Below are positions 32,772 to 43,970 of a DNA stretch of 64,000 bases, in pieces. A program made the position numbers and the translations under genes. Source of the DNA: Guadua angustifolia (lineage: Eukaryota > Streptophyta > Magnoliopsida > Poales > Poaceae); NCBI GenBank assembly GCA_036346375.1, contig CM070511.1, positions 1,984,001-2,048,000 on the forward strand, read 5' to 3'. A model generated the notes under the pieces. The model was not told the origin of the DNA and did not search any database. It saw only the letters and a list, made by a program, of their open reading frames with translations. Each line of letters begins with the position of its first letter. Position 1 is the stretch's first letter.

Positions 32772-35448
32772 TGAAAGTGCATCTAGGCACTAATGTTATT
32801 TTGGTGATTAATGACAAACGCATATAACGACAATCTATGTAATTGTGTAAATGCTTAACTTAGAGCTTAACAAATGACTAACCTCTAATATGATTATATT
32901 GCTATGAGACTAACATGTTTATTGCCAAGTTGAGTATTAGTCTCATCTATTTAGAGGAAAATCAAGTGGGATAAGTAAGCAAAGATAAGGTATGCAATTT
33001 TAGTATCTCTTCTATATTTGTTATTGCATTCCTTTTGTGCAAATGCATAGTGAACTCCAAGTATCATGTTGATTATATATATGCACATTGGTTCATGTCA
33101 TATTCATTTGTGCATATATATTCATTTGAGTTCATTATGTACTTTGCTTTTAGTATGCATGTATTAACTAGAGTTAAACTTCACATTGCTATAGATTGAT
33201 TTGGTGCATGCATGTCTTAGTTGTGTATCTTCTCATGCACCTCTCCTAGTGAAGTTTAATCTAGAGTTGGATCACATATTTACTCTTATTCCAAATATTA
33301 TTTGCACATGTACAATTCGTGTATATTCTATCATGTGCTCCATTTAAGTGAAGACTGTGATCCTTGTCATGATTTAATTGATTAATCATATTGGCAATCA
33401 TCTCTCTAGTGCATATAGATCAATTACATATTCATCATGATGCACTTAGTAGAGAACATTTCTTATGTCAAGTGTTTCTAGTTATATTGTGCTTCTTTAT
33501 GTGAAACACTTGTGGTAATCAAATGCTCAAATATCAACTCATTTATATCTATTGAGCCTTTGGGACTAATATCTTTCATGAGTGGTTTGGAAAGAATTAG
33601 GTCCCATGTGTGTATGATGACCAAGGTATCGTGGAGGATGATCGTTAAGCCGAGGTCAACAAGACGGCGGTGTCACCAAGAGTTGAGGACTAAGTCAAGA
33701 TCGACTTAGCGTGGAGATCGTCAGAGAGGATGATCAAGTCAAGGTTGATAAGACGAGAGTCTCATGAGGTGAATCGAGTCAAGTTGGACAAGGCGAAGAC
33801 GTCATCAATCATTTGGTAAAAGACATCATACACATTGCATCCACGGAGAAGACGGCATGCGGATTGAATGTAAGACTTAGATTTCTCGTTTGAATTTGAG
33901 TCTAAGTATTGCCGTACTATTAAGAGGGATGCGAACGTTGAATGACTTTTAGATATGTCAAGTGCTCAAGTGATCCATCCTTGTGAAATTTAAAGAGAGA
34001 GTGGTGTTGGAGGTGCCGGAAAGTGAAAATTGTAGGTCTCCCTTGGATTCTTTGTGAAATTTGGATTTATCCTTTGAGATTTGGGTAGTGAGACCTTGTT
34101 AGTTGTGTAGCCCTTATTCTTAGCTTTCAATAGAGTCCAAGATCACTTAAATCGGAGTCCAGAGTCAAAAGTTATGCTCGTTTTGGTCGAACTGCTCAGT
34201 GCATATCGGATAGTCCGATGAGGACTTAGAAAATTTGTGAAACATCTTTGAAAATGGGTACTCTCTGGAAACATCGGATAGTCCGATGTCTGATATCGGA
34301 CAGTTCGATGTTCCCTTGGAAATCTGGAAATTTACACACATCGGATAGTCCGATGTTCCATATCGGAAAGTCCGATCTGTGATTTTTATTCAAGAGAATT
34401 TGAATTTCGTGTGGAGTCGATCTGGAATTTTACACACATCGGATAGTCCGATGTTCAATATCAGATAGTCCGATGTGTGTCTGGCTAGGGCATAACGGCT
34501 AGTTTTTTTTTGGAGCCTCTATTTAAAGCCCTCTCCTCTCCATTTCGAAGTGGCTGTTACTCCACTGGTTTGAGGGGTTCTCCTCTTGTTCTTGAGCCCC
34601 CTAAACACCCCTCCACCCTTAGATCTAAGTGATCCCCTTTGTGGGAAGGGTAGGGAAGAGTTTGAGGAGTAAGGTGTTAGATTGAGTGGATTTGAGTTGT
34701 TGAGCACTTGATTTCATCTCTAAGCTTGTTCTTCGTGAGCATTTGTTACTCTTGGAGGTTGAGGACTCCTAGACGGCTAGGAGGTCGTCTACGAGCCACC
34801 GGAGCTTTGTGTGTGGTTGGCCGTAGGAAGTTTGTGAAGGCCGGATTCCGCCTCCGCAAGGGAAGGAATCAAAGAAGTGAAGACCGGCGAGTGCATTTGT
34901 GCAACACCGGGAAGAAGAGGGTTGAAAGAGACCCCGGCTCAAGCGTCAAAGGAGTTGAAACCGGCAAGTGCATTTGTGCAACACCGGGAGTAAGAGGGTT
35001 GAAAGAGATCCCGACTCAAGTGTGACCGAGCCGCCTCAACGGAGACGTAGGATCCCCTCAAGGATCCGAACTTCGGGTGAAAAATCATCGTCTCCAAGTT
35101 TGCTTCTTACTCTTGCTTTAGTATTTGTTTTTGAATCTTGAAATTGCCCGATCTACTTTTCTAGTGAGTTTTCCGCTTGGCTAACTAGCTTAATTTGGTA
35201 TAGAAGTAATTGTTATAGCTAGCTTACTACTCCTTTTGTTGCTTAGCCTTGCCTAGCTCTAACTTGTGATAAATCTGATTGTTATCGCTCTGATCGGATA
35301 ATCTGATTGTACATATCGAATAGTCCGATACATATCGGATAGTCCGATATCCAAAGTCGGATAGTCCGATTCTTTTTCGCTGCGAATTAAGATTTAATTT
35401 TATAAACGCCTATTCACCCCCCCTCTAGGCGACATCCCTGTCCTTTCA
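32772..35448 (+). repeat. 5' LTR of the copia-type element
   Basis: Runs TGAAAG to CTTTCA (TG...CA with 6-bp inverted ends). The first half is AT-rich. The second half (from about 33625) matches 47323-49144 closely. Twelve copies of an ATCGGATAGTCCGAT-like palindrome occur at 34205-34474 and 35293-35370. A GC-richer region at 34730-35100 contains a repeated block (GGCGAGTGCATTTGTGCAAC and GGCAAGTGCATTTGTGCAAC). Confidence 0.88.
34205..35370. repeat. array of ATCGGATAGTCCGAT palindromes in the 5' LTR
   Basis: Copies of ATCGGA-N3-TCCGAT or one-base variants start at 34205, 34273, 34295, 34340, 34362, 34438, 34460, 35293, 35315, 35334 and 35356. Arms are 6 bp, the spacer is usually TAG, and most pairs are about 20 bp apart. 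The same set is found in the 3' LTR at about 47904-49073. Confidence 0.88.
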
Positions 35449-35450
35449 TT

Positions 35451-35462
35451 TGGTATCAGAGC
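35451..35462 (+). other. primer-binding site, initiator Met-tRNA
   Basis: TGGTATCAGAGC two bases after the LTR end, the standard plant initiator-methionine tRNA complement used to prime minus-strand DNA synthesis. Confidence 0.9.
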
Positions 35463-35563
35463 TTGGTCTCTCATTTTATTAGACTTAACCGTCTAGAGAG
35501 TAAAGGATGTCGCTTGACGGGATGGGTGAACTTTGAGCTATTACTTCTCTTGATCATACTAAC

Positions 35564-37012
35564 ATGAATGCTCCATCTTCATCCTCTTATATACGTGTTT
35601 CCTCTGGTTGGGCACCTTACTTTGATGGTACTAGTTATGGACCATGGAAACACAAAATGAAAATGTACTTGAGATCTATCGATTCTTCTATTTGGCGTAT
35701 TGTTGAAACAGGTTATAGCATAAAGGATGAGGGAAACCCCACCACCGAAGTGGAACAGACAAATGCTCAAGCCTTGGATGCTCTACTTAGCGTGTTGAGC
35801 GAAGATGAGCGTAAGAAGGTATGCCATCTCAAAAGGGCTCATGATGTGTGGATGCTCATTCAAAGAAATTATGAGAAGTCCAAGATTGGTCAAGGGGATA
35901 ATTTACAAGTGAGGACTTCAAGTGATGATTGCTCCACATCAAGCTCAAGTGATGATGAGTCTTCTTCATCTTCTCCCTCGTCACATTGCCTTATGGCCCA
36001 AGGTGATAATGAGGTAAACGATGATGAGCCATCCAAAATTAAGTTAATGTCTGTGATTAAAGTTCTTCATAGATGCCTTGAGAATCAATTTAGAAAATCA
36101 TATGAGTTGATTCAAAAACTTGAATTGCTTCAAAAATCATATGATGCCTTAAAATTAGATCATGAAAAAGTCCTTCTCAAGGAACTCACTAAGTCTAATG
36201 TGGATAGTGCTACTCAATGCAATTTAGTAGATGAATTGCCTTGCTCAACTTCCATGACAAATAATTCATCTAATAAATGCATATCCACTTATAGCGATGA
36301 TTTACCTTGTTGCTCAAATTCAATTGCTACTACTTCCTCTATGTTTGTTGAGACTAACCTTGTAGAGAAAAATAAAGAGCTCAAGGCTCAAGTCATTAGA
36401 TTAGAAAATGACTTGAAGAAGTGCATAAAAGGAAAAGCCATTCTCGATGAGATCTTGAGCAAGCCAAGGGCGCCTCAAGATAAGCGAGGACTCGGCTACA
36501 TCTCCAAGTGGGAGACGAGCAAGTTGAGGCACAATACAAGATACATGAAGACTATAAAGTGCTTCAATTGCAACAAAAAGGGCCACCTTGCCTCCGTGTG
36601 CCCTAACAAAGTGGAATCCAAGCCACAACTATCAACAATGAGGCAAATCGGCAAAGAGCAAGTTAAGAAGAAAAGACGTTCAAAGCCCACTTGCTACAAT
36701 TACCGGGTAAAGGGACACATCGGTAAGGATTGTCCCAAAGGTATGAACCATAAGCCTACTCATCATTTCAATGATTATTTGCTTAGGAATGACAAGAATG
36801 GCAATGTGTTTGCCAAACTTGTCAAGTCCCCTATGCCCGTTAAAATTGATAATATTCATTTGCATAGGAAGAATAAATCTAGAAATGTGTTTGCTCATAA
36901 TGCTAGATTTCCTAAGACTATGAAAAATCATGTTGATCATGTGCTTAGGAAAAATAACAATAGCAAAACATTTACTAGAAATACTAGATCCTCTAAGCTA
37001 GCCAATGCATAA
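35564..37012 (+). CDS. copia-type gag polyprotein
   Basis: 482 codons from an ATG about 100 bp after the primer site. Residues 10-110 form the UBN2/gag capsid-like region (WAPYFDGTSYGPWKHKMKMYL, SVLSEDERKKVCHLKRAHDV). A Ser/Asp-rich stretch follows (about 118-145), then a coiled-coil-like segment with EKNKELKAQVIRLENDLKKC. Two CCHC knuckle regions follow: CFNCNKKGHLASVC is complete, while in the second (CYNYRVKGHIGKDC) the second cysteine is replaced by tyrosine. The C-terminus is basic and repetitive (LLRNDKNGN, LHRKNKSRN, VLRKNNNSK). The frame is intact while pol is absent, so selection or recent activity on gag is possible. No protease follows. Confidence 0.82.
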   Translation: MNAPSSSSYIRVSSGWAPYFDGTSYGPWKHKMKMYLRSIDSSIWRIVETGYSIKDEGNPTTEVEQTNAQALDALLSVLSEDERKKVCHLKRAHDVWMLIQRNYEKSKIGQGDNLQVRTSSDDCSTSSSSDDESSSSSPSSHCLMAQGDNEVNDDEPSKIKLMSVIKVLHRCLENQFRKSYELIQKLELLQKSYDALKLDHEKVLLKELTKSNVDSATQCNLVDELPCSTSMTNNSSNKCISTYSDDLPCCSNSIATTSSMFVETNLVEKNKELKAQVIRLENDLKKCIKGKAILDEILSKPRAPQDKRGLGYISKWETSKLRHNTRYMKTIKCFNCNKKGHLASVCPNKVESKPQLSTMRQIGKEQVKKKRRSKPTCYNYRVKGHIGKDCPKGMNHKPTHHFNDYLLRNDKNGNVFAKLVKSPMPVKIDNIHLHRKNKSRNVFAHNARFPKTMKNHVDHVLRKNNNSKTFTRNTRSSKLANA

Positions 37013-40000
37013 TTTCAATTATCATATGCTTAGAAGAGATCAAACTAGAAATAGTTTTGCAAAATATCATTGCCCTCCTAAGCCTTTTCATAAAAATGCC
37101 AATCATTTGCCTAAGAGGAATAATTATCGCAAACCTATTCCTAGTCATGTTAGTCTTATCAAAAATGCTAATATTAGGACCATTTGGCTTCCTAAATCTA
37201 TTGTGACTAACATTGTTGGACCCAACAAGGATTGGGTATCAAAAACCGCCTAAAAGATTTTTAGGTAATATGAGATGGATTGGACGTTTGGCTTCTTCAA
37301 AAGGGAAGAGAACTTAATCATTTGCAAAATGGAGCCAAGCATGACGATGATCACTTCAATCTTGAGCCAATGCCATCTCGGGTAACAAGTATTTAATTTG
37401 ATTACTATTTGGATTATAGCCTTGTGTAGGTTATATTGCATTATTCATGAAAATCAATTTAGATTGCTTGTTATATGCTTGCTCATGCTTATTAGTTGTT
37501 TTGATTGCAATCTTGAGCAAGTTTGGGATAGTGGAACATAAAGGGGGAGTGCTAAATCATAATCATGTATATCATGTCCCTACATGTGCCCATATTTATA
37601 TATAAGTGCTAATATATATTTTAAAAATCAAACCATTTAGCCAAAAGTCAAAATTTTGTATACTACTAATATTCTTTTGAAAACTAATTGCAAAATGTAT
37701 ACAAATGTATTTGAAACGTTTTTCAAAGGTTTTGGCTTCACAAAATCTATTTTGAAAAGAAAATGAGTTTCATGATCAAAATCTAGTTACTAGTATCTTG
37801 TTTTGGATTTAAACTTATAATTCTCATAGAATTATATGTAAAATGATTTTGAAAGTAATTCCAAAATGAAAAACCTAGAGTTGGTCATTCTTAACAATTC
37901 TTGTATTCAAAAGATTTTTAAAAGACCAACTTATCAAAAGTTATTTATTTTTGAAACTCGCCGAAAAACTATACTTGACCCATAATGGTCATATTCTAGC
38001 ACTTTGTGAGTTTCATCATTTGGATCAATTCTTGTGTAGAATTTTGGTTCAAAATTGTATTCTAAACTCATACACAAAATTCAAATCTTTATATCTTACC
38101 CATTGCTTCTTTTTGAATTTGTGTGTTGATTGAATTTGACTTTGTGGTTTCTTTTGGTTCTTTAAAGGAACCCTCTTTGGACAAGAATCAAAAAGTGTTT
38201 TTGCAAAGCCTAAATTTGTGAAAAGCCTTGCAAAAGTATTTTATTATGTATTTCAAAAAGTTTTTCAAGCTTCCAAAAGGAGAAATCCTATCTTGGAAAT
38301 TAATTTAGCCAAAATATTTGTGTTTAACTCAAATATACATACAAGTAGTATTTTGGCATTCAAATTGGATTTCATCGTATTCATTAGAAATTCATGGCTT
38401 CAAAATGAATTCCAAATTATTCAAGCCATGAGAATTCAAATTATGGATGAAATCAAATTTGAAGTTGCACTTTGAGGTCTCTATGAAGTTTGTTTTCCTT
38501 TTCATGCCTCAAAGCGTATATTGCCAAAATTATGCTAAAAGAAAATTATTTGCAAACAAAAATTGCTTAACAATGTTTTAAATAGTCCAAAGTTGGTTTC
38601 CTGAAAATTTTAAATCATTCGGAATTTATTTGAAGTGTTTTCAATTGGTTTTCAATCTGATTTCTGGAATTTTCATCAAATCGGAATATCCGATATCAGT
38701 ATCGGAACATCCGACTTCTGGTAAAATGAACTAATCGGAACATCCGATATCAGTATTGGAACATCCGATTGGTCTAGTTTAAAACCTTTTACTTTGATTT
38801 CAGGCCCTGTTTTCATATTGAATTGTATTTCAAACTTGGTATCAGTCTAGTATTCAATTAAATTGAGAAGTGATACTCACTTGATCTTTGAAAAGACAAA
38901 ACTTGTGCAATTCAAATGCAAACAACTCCATGATTCATTTGTTGAATATCTTAGGGAGTTTATTTATTGCAAGTTTTGGGCACTTAATTGCTTCCAAGTG
39001 GTATCATCTTATTAATATACTCTGATACTCTTTCTGAATCTTTGTGATTTAGATTTTAAAATTCAAAAGAAAATCCAAGTTGTCTTGATCTATCTTAGAT
39101 TTTCTTGATCTATCTTAAGTTGTCTATCTCTTTGATACCCAGAAATATTTATTGCTCTGATACTCATCGATTTTGTCGATTATTCCTTCAAGTAATATCA
39201 ATTCTTAGTAATTTGATTATAAGTAGTATCAATTGAGCATTTATTCATTTCTTATGTTTACAAATCGGTATCATTGAGTTTCTCCTATTTTGACCATTGG
39301 TATCACTAAGACTTATTGCTTATACTTTCAAGTGATATCTTTCGGTTGTTTAAATTTTTTCTTGTGGTATCAGTGAACTCGATTATTTCCTACAAGTGGT
39401 ATTTTCAATTGCCTTCTTGTAGCATAGATTCGATACCCAAAATTCTTGATTAAGAATTTCCTCCCAAGTTAAAATTGTAAGTTCAATCTCCTAAGAATTC
39501 TCTATGTGAGATTCTTTATGCATTGAAACACATAAAGAGGAAAATTCCTAGTTGAGCATTGCTTTTCAAGCAAAATTTGGTATCTAATTTATCAAATGGT
39601 ATTTGTTTTGGGTTCCTCGTTTAACCCTCTTTAAGCAAAATTTGTGGATTCTTCAGAAGAATCATGATGCGAGCTTTGTAAAGCCTAATAAAATGAGTAA
39701 GTTATTTGATTTTGTTTCAAATAACTCGTGTGATACCCTTCTTTCGCCTTTTTGTGTATCTCTTACATGTGGTTCTTCAAAAGGCCAAAAAGGGGGAATA
39801 TGTTGTTTTTACAAGTGGTATTCTAAAAACTCCAAATATGGTCTGTTTTCATGGTTTCACTCTTTTGGGCCGTATAAAGAAAAAGTTTGCGGAATTCTTG
39901 AATCTTATTAGAAATTCTCTTGTAAGCTTAAGAATGAACTCGAATGTGTTTTATCCATGTTCTCTCTTTAAAGTGGACCTCAAGAGTTAAATTTGAATGA

Positions 40001-41095
40001 GTTTCAAATTTCTTTCTGTACATATTAAGATCATGGGATTTAAATTGCATGAAAATAGTATTATCATGTTTATCATCTATATCGTGCATGTTGTACTTAG
40101 ACATTATCAAATTAACTTGGGTCAAATTAAAAGATATTTGTTCCCGGAAATCGTGTGCTTGTCTATTGATGTTCAAGGTATTGGAAAAGGGGTCATCTTC
40201 GACGGTGGGATGAAGGAAATGGAGAGGAGCTCCATTGTCCGAGGGATCTAAGGCCGGGCGCGGTGATCATGACCGATACGAACATGCAATGAACAAGAAC
40301 CGACAAAGGGACGTATTTTTTTTTACCACATTCAATAATGTCTTTGCACACCATTATGCTCAATTGTCTCATTTTAAATGGTGTTGTACCTTTCAATTGG
40401 TATCATTAATTGGTATCTTTCAAGAGGTATCCTTTAATCCTAAATTGTTTTGAAGTGTCATCTAACTTGCATTTGGCATTATGAAGAATTAAAAAGGTAC
40501 ATATGGGTGACACATTGCAAAGAGGTATGCCCTTGATAAATTTATGAAATTCTTGATCATGAAAGTGCATTTTACTTATACAATCTTGATTCATGATCTT
40601 GTATACATCTTGTGATCATATAAGCAATTCCTTCTTGTGTAATATTCTCTATATGATCGTGATTCTCAAAATTTAATTTGATCATGAGCATGTGCTTAAA
40701 TTATATAAATTTGCTATATGATCTTGATGTTTAAAGAATAAATCTTCTCCATGTGAAACATGTTCATGTGTCATGTTTAAGCATCACTTATATCTTGTGA
40801 ATCATGACCACATTTAGATTGGTATCATTAGAAACATCCATTACCTAAATCTTTGATATAATTGGTATCATACCTTGCCTAGATTTAGGGGGAGCTTAAT
40901 ATCATTGCACTATTACTAGCTCCTTAATTTTATTTTGTTCTCCCTAATCTTTTTATTGAGTGTGCAATCAAGGGGGAGAATAGCTTTTATTGAATGAACA
41001 ATAATGATCTATTAAGCACCTTTTTGGGATTAATGACAAAAGGGGGAGAATTTATGCATTTATCAATTGTCCCCTACTCGATTGACAAAAAGGGA
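37013..41095 (+). other. non-coding internal region of the copia-type element
   Basis: About 4 kb, AT-rich. The first 250 bp continue gag-like basic repeats in broken frames (37005-37253). The rest has no pol motif. Two repeat families stand out. At 38683-38770 there are four copies of ATCGGAACATCCGAT-like palindromes. Between about 38830 and 40880 there are more than a dozen copies of (T/G)TGGTATC. Two AAGGGGGAGAA polypurine tracts near 40975 and 41043 are where plus-strand priming would start, just before the lost start of the 3' LTR. The junction with the nested gypsy element lies near 41070-41110. Confidence 0.7.
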
Positions 41096-43955
41096 TTTAT
41101 CACATTTCCCACGCGTAAACTCTAATGGATCAAGGCGATCAGCCAAATCCTAAATCATACCACTCATGAACAGTCTGACAACTCAGACAACGCTTCTTTA
41201 ACGCTTCAATACACAATCTCCAATCAACCAACGATTCTTCCCGGAAGTTCATAATACTAATTCCCAAACTTAATTTCTCATTTCTCTAGTCAATTGCACT
41301 CACCCAACTTAAGTTACCTCTCTAAGACTCCATACCACAGATCAACCAACTCGTGATGACAGGAAAAACATAAGTCACGACACTCTATTAGGCATCTAGC
41401 CAAAGACTGTCAAAACACACAAGCTATCCGATTAAACAGCTGGGTTCTGAACTTGGATCCCCTACGAACCAAGAATACATTGATTCCCATCTCTCCTCAT
41501 TGATTAACTTTTCTAACCCAAGAGCCACACACAGAATCCTTTATTTCAACAAGTTTATACCCAATTCCGAACATATCATTATTTCTAACCAAGTAACACC
41601 GGAATTCTCTAGGAATCAAAACACAACTTTTACTTTTTCAATAGTTGCCCTTGGAAACAACAGGATCAAGAACATTCCTTACAATCGAAACGACTAGTCC
41701 CATAGAGTACAAATCCTAATCTCTCACAATATAAAATCATACTTGATCTTCTTTCATGCATGTTTCGCGCAGAAGACAACTACTCGAAGAAAAGATTCAT
41801 AACTGATCCCGCCATTTCAGATTGACCAAACATTGAATCCAACCCCAGGACCCGAAGGTTCTGATAAACCTAAGAAAACAAAGCATTTAGCAACTGATTC
41901 CACCTAGTCCACCAACAACAAAGTCCCACACAACTTAGGGACATCACGATCAGAATGATCCTCCCAAACAAGCAAAACGACAAGATCACAAATCCCTTAC
42001 CCTTACAAAGACACAAAACCTCAGTCCTCTACTTCTTTGTCTTCATCAAAAGAAGGTAAAACCAGAAACCGACACAAGAATAATCAACAATTACTCAATT
42101 ATTTACAGAACTAACCACTTTCCCCAACATGAAATCAATGCAACAAAATGCACAACTAGGAAAAACTCCACTGCGAAGAGGAACTTTACAAGTAGACACA
42201 TAATCGAAGAAAACTCCATTCTCTTGATAGCATAAACCACTTCCTCACCTTGAGCCCTAAGGTGGAAAGCTTCACAACAACAAATCACTCGATTTAAAGC
42301 AACACAACACACTAATCCCAAAACCAACATTTCGGGAATAGCAAAACGATCCTAAAATTCCAACATTTTCCATTACATCTATTTATTTCCTTTAAATAGC
42401 AAGTCCAAAGACTATCATCACACTATTCCATAAGTATGCATTCTCTCTTCCTCGTAGTCTTTCTTTCACTAGCTCCACCACTTGGCGAAACACAGCTCAT
42501 ATGGCAATTTCAATTGCACACCAAACAAAACGCCTTAAACAATAGGCAACCTTCCAAATAATTACACCGGCAACCCAATTCCAAAGGTAATTAAACCTAA
42601 GCTCATCTTACATCCCATTATCTCTGAAATCCTTGCACCTTTAACACTAAAGAATTTAATGCTCACACTTAGCGTCTTTGGGAAGCCCCCCAACAAGACT
42701 TAGCAAGAATTTTATAACCACTCTTCCTTAGATCACTTTCTCTAGGATGTTATCACCAACATTAAACAAATTCCACCCCATAAAACACATCAAAGAAACA
42801 GGTTGAAATTTTATCCCAAATTAACCTACCATCCAAAGTTCCTACCCATCAACCATATGACGAACACAAAGATCAACTATCTACGATTTCAATGATTTAG
42901 ACAATTGAACCCCATCAATTTATTTAACAAGTCCCTCGACCAAACTTGGTATCACTTCTTTGACACAATCATTTATAACTTTACGCAAACACCATTTCTA
43001 GACCTCCACTTATACCTGTGGATCACCCTGACCCACATAATACTTCTTGCCATCTATCCCATTAGGATTGACCCCCTTATCCCAACAACATAAACCTTCT
43101 ACTAGTCCTCTATGGGAAGATCTTCAATCGCCCACAACTTACTTTAACTGTCGAGTTTTCCTTTCCAGAAAAGCCAACAAAACTACCAAAGAAGCTCGAC
43201 TCTCAAAAGACTTAGCGAATGACAGGGCTCAAGCTTGCCATTCAACAGGTCTCCAAACCAATCGACAAACCCCAAAACTCCACGAAGAAAAGGAGTTACA
43301 CAAATCATTTCACGGAAAGAAAAGCGATTCGATCGAACAACACCTTTTTCCTTTAAAGCCCCAAATCCAAAACTCCAACTTGAAGAGCGACAACACGAAA
43401 ATTTCATGCCTTTCCCCACCATCAACCAACGAGGCACAACAACAAAACCCCTTTTTCTTTAACTTAATTCCAAAAAGGCCAAATGAGTCAAAGCCCGGAA
43501 AACCTACACCATCAATGCTCCCACCTACAGCAGAAGTACAACAACTCCTTATAAACTGGGAGAACGACCAACACAGCTACACGACAAGGCCGAAATCTCT
43601 TCGGCACAAGGAGTCCCACCGGACCCCACAAAACAAATCACTACATCGAAATCATAGCCATCAATGATATCATAGCCTCAACAAGACTAACATATAACAT
43701 TTCAACAAATATCAATATAGCATAAATCTCAACAGAACGTTGTAACACAAAACAACGATATCCCATCCCTTCCTACTATGCATCAGAGTGTGTCAAATTT
43801 TAAATTAATTCGTCATTCTACATCAAATTTTATGGTTATTGCCCTAGGGCTACATTTTAAAAGTTCAACCTAAACCATGTTTCTACCTTCACACAACAAC
43901 ATTTTTAATTCATTTTAAAATTACTCACTACATTCAGACACCACGGACCTAAAGC

Positions 43956-43968
43956 CCGCTCGATACCA
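43956..43968 (-). other. primer-binding-like site of the nested element
   Basis: TGGTATCGAGCGG on the minus strand, two bases inside the LTR end (GT spacer). Resembles the Met-tRNA site TGGTATCAGAGC with a one-base deletion. Confidence 0.6.
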
Positions 43969-43970
43969 AC

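Noticed and set aside
32316..32774. 152-codon plus-strand frame ending at the copia LTR
   Set aside because: No ATG-supported start, no family features, and AT-rich codon use. It overlaps the target duplication and LTR start, so it is most likely chance.
40558..40570. TGAAAGTGCAT resembling the start of the copia LTR
   Set aside because: The match ends after 11 bases and the polypurine tracts lie to its right, so it cannot be the 3' LTR start.
43047..43667. 206-codon plus-strand frame in the nested gypsy-type element
   Set aside because: It lies antisense to the element, has low-complexity Lys/Pro/Gln/Asn content and no recognised domain.
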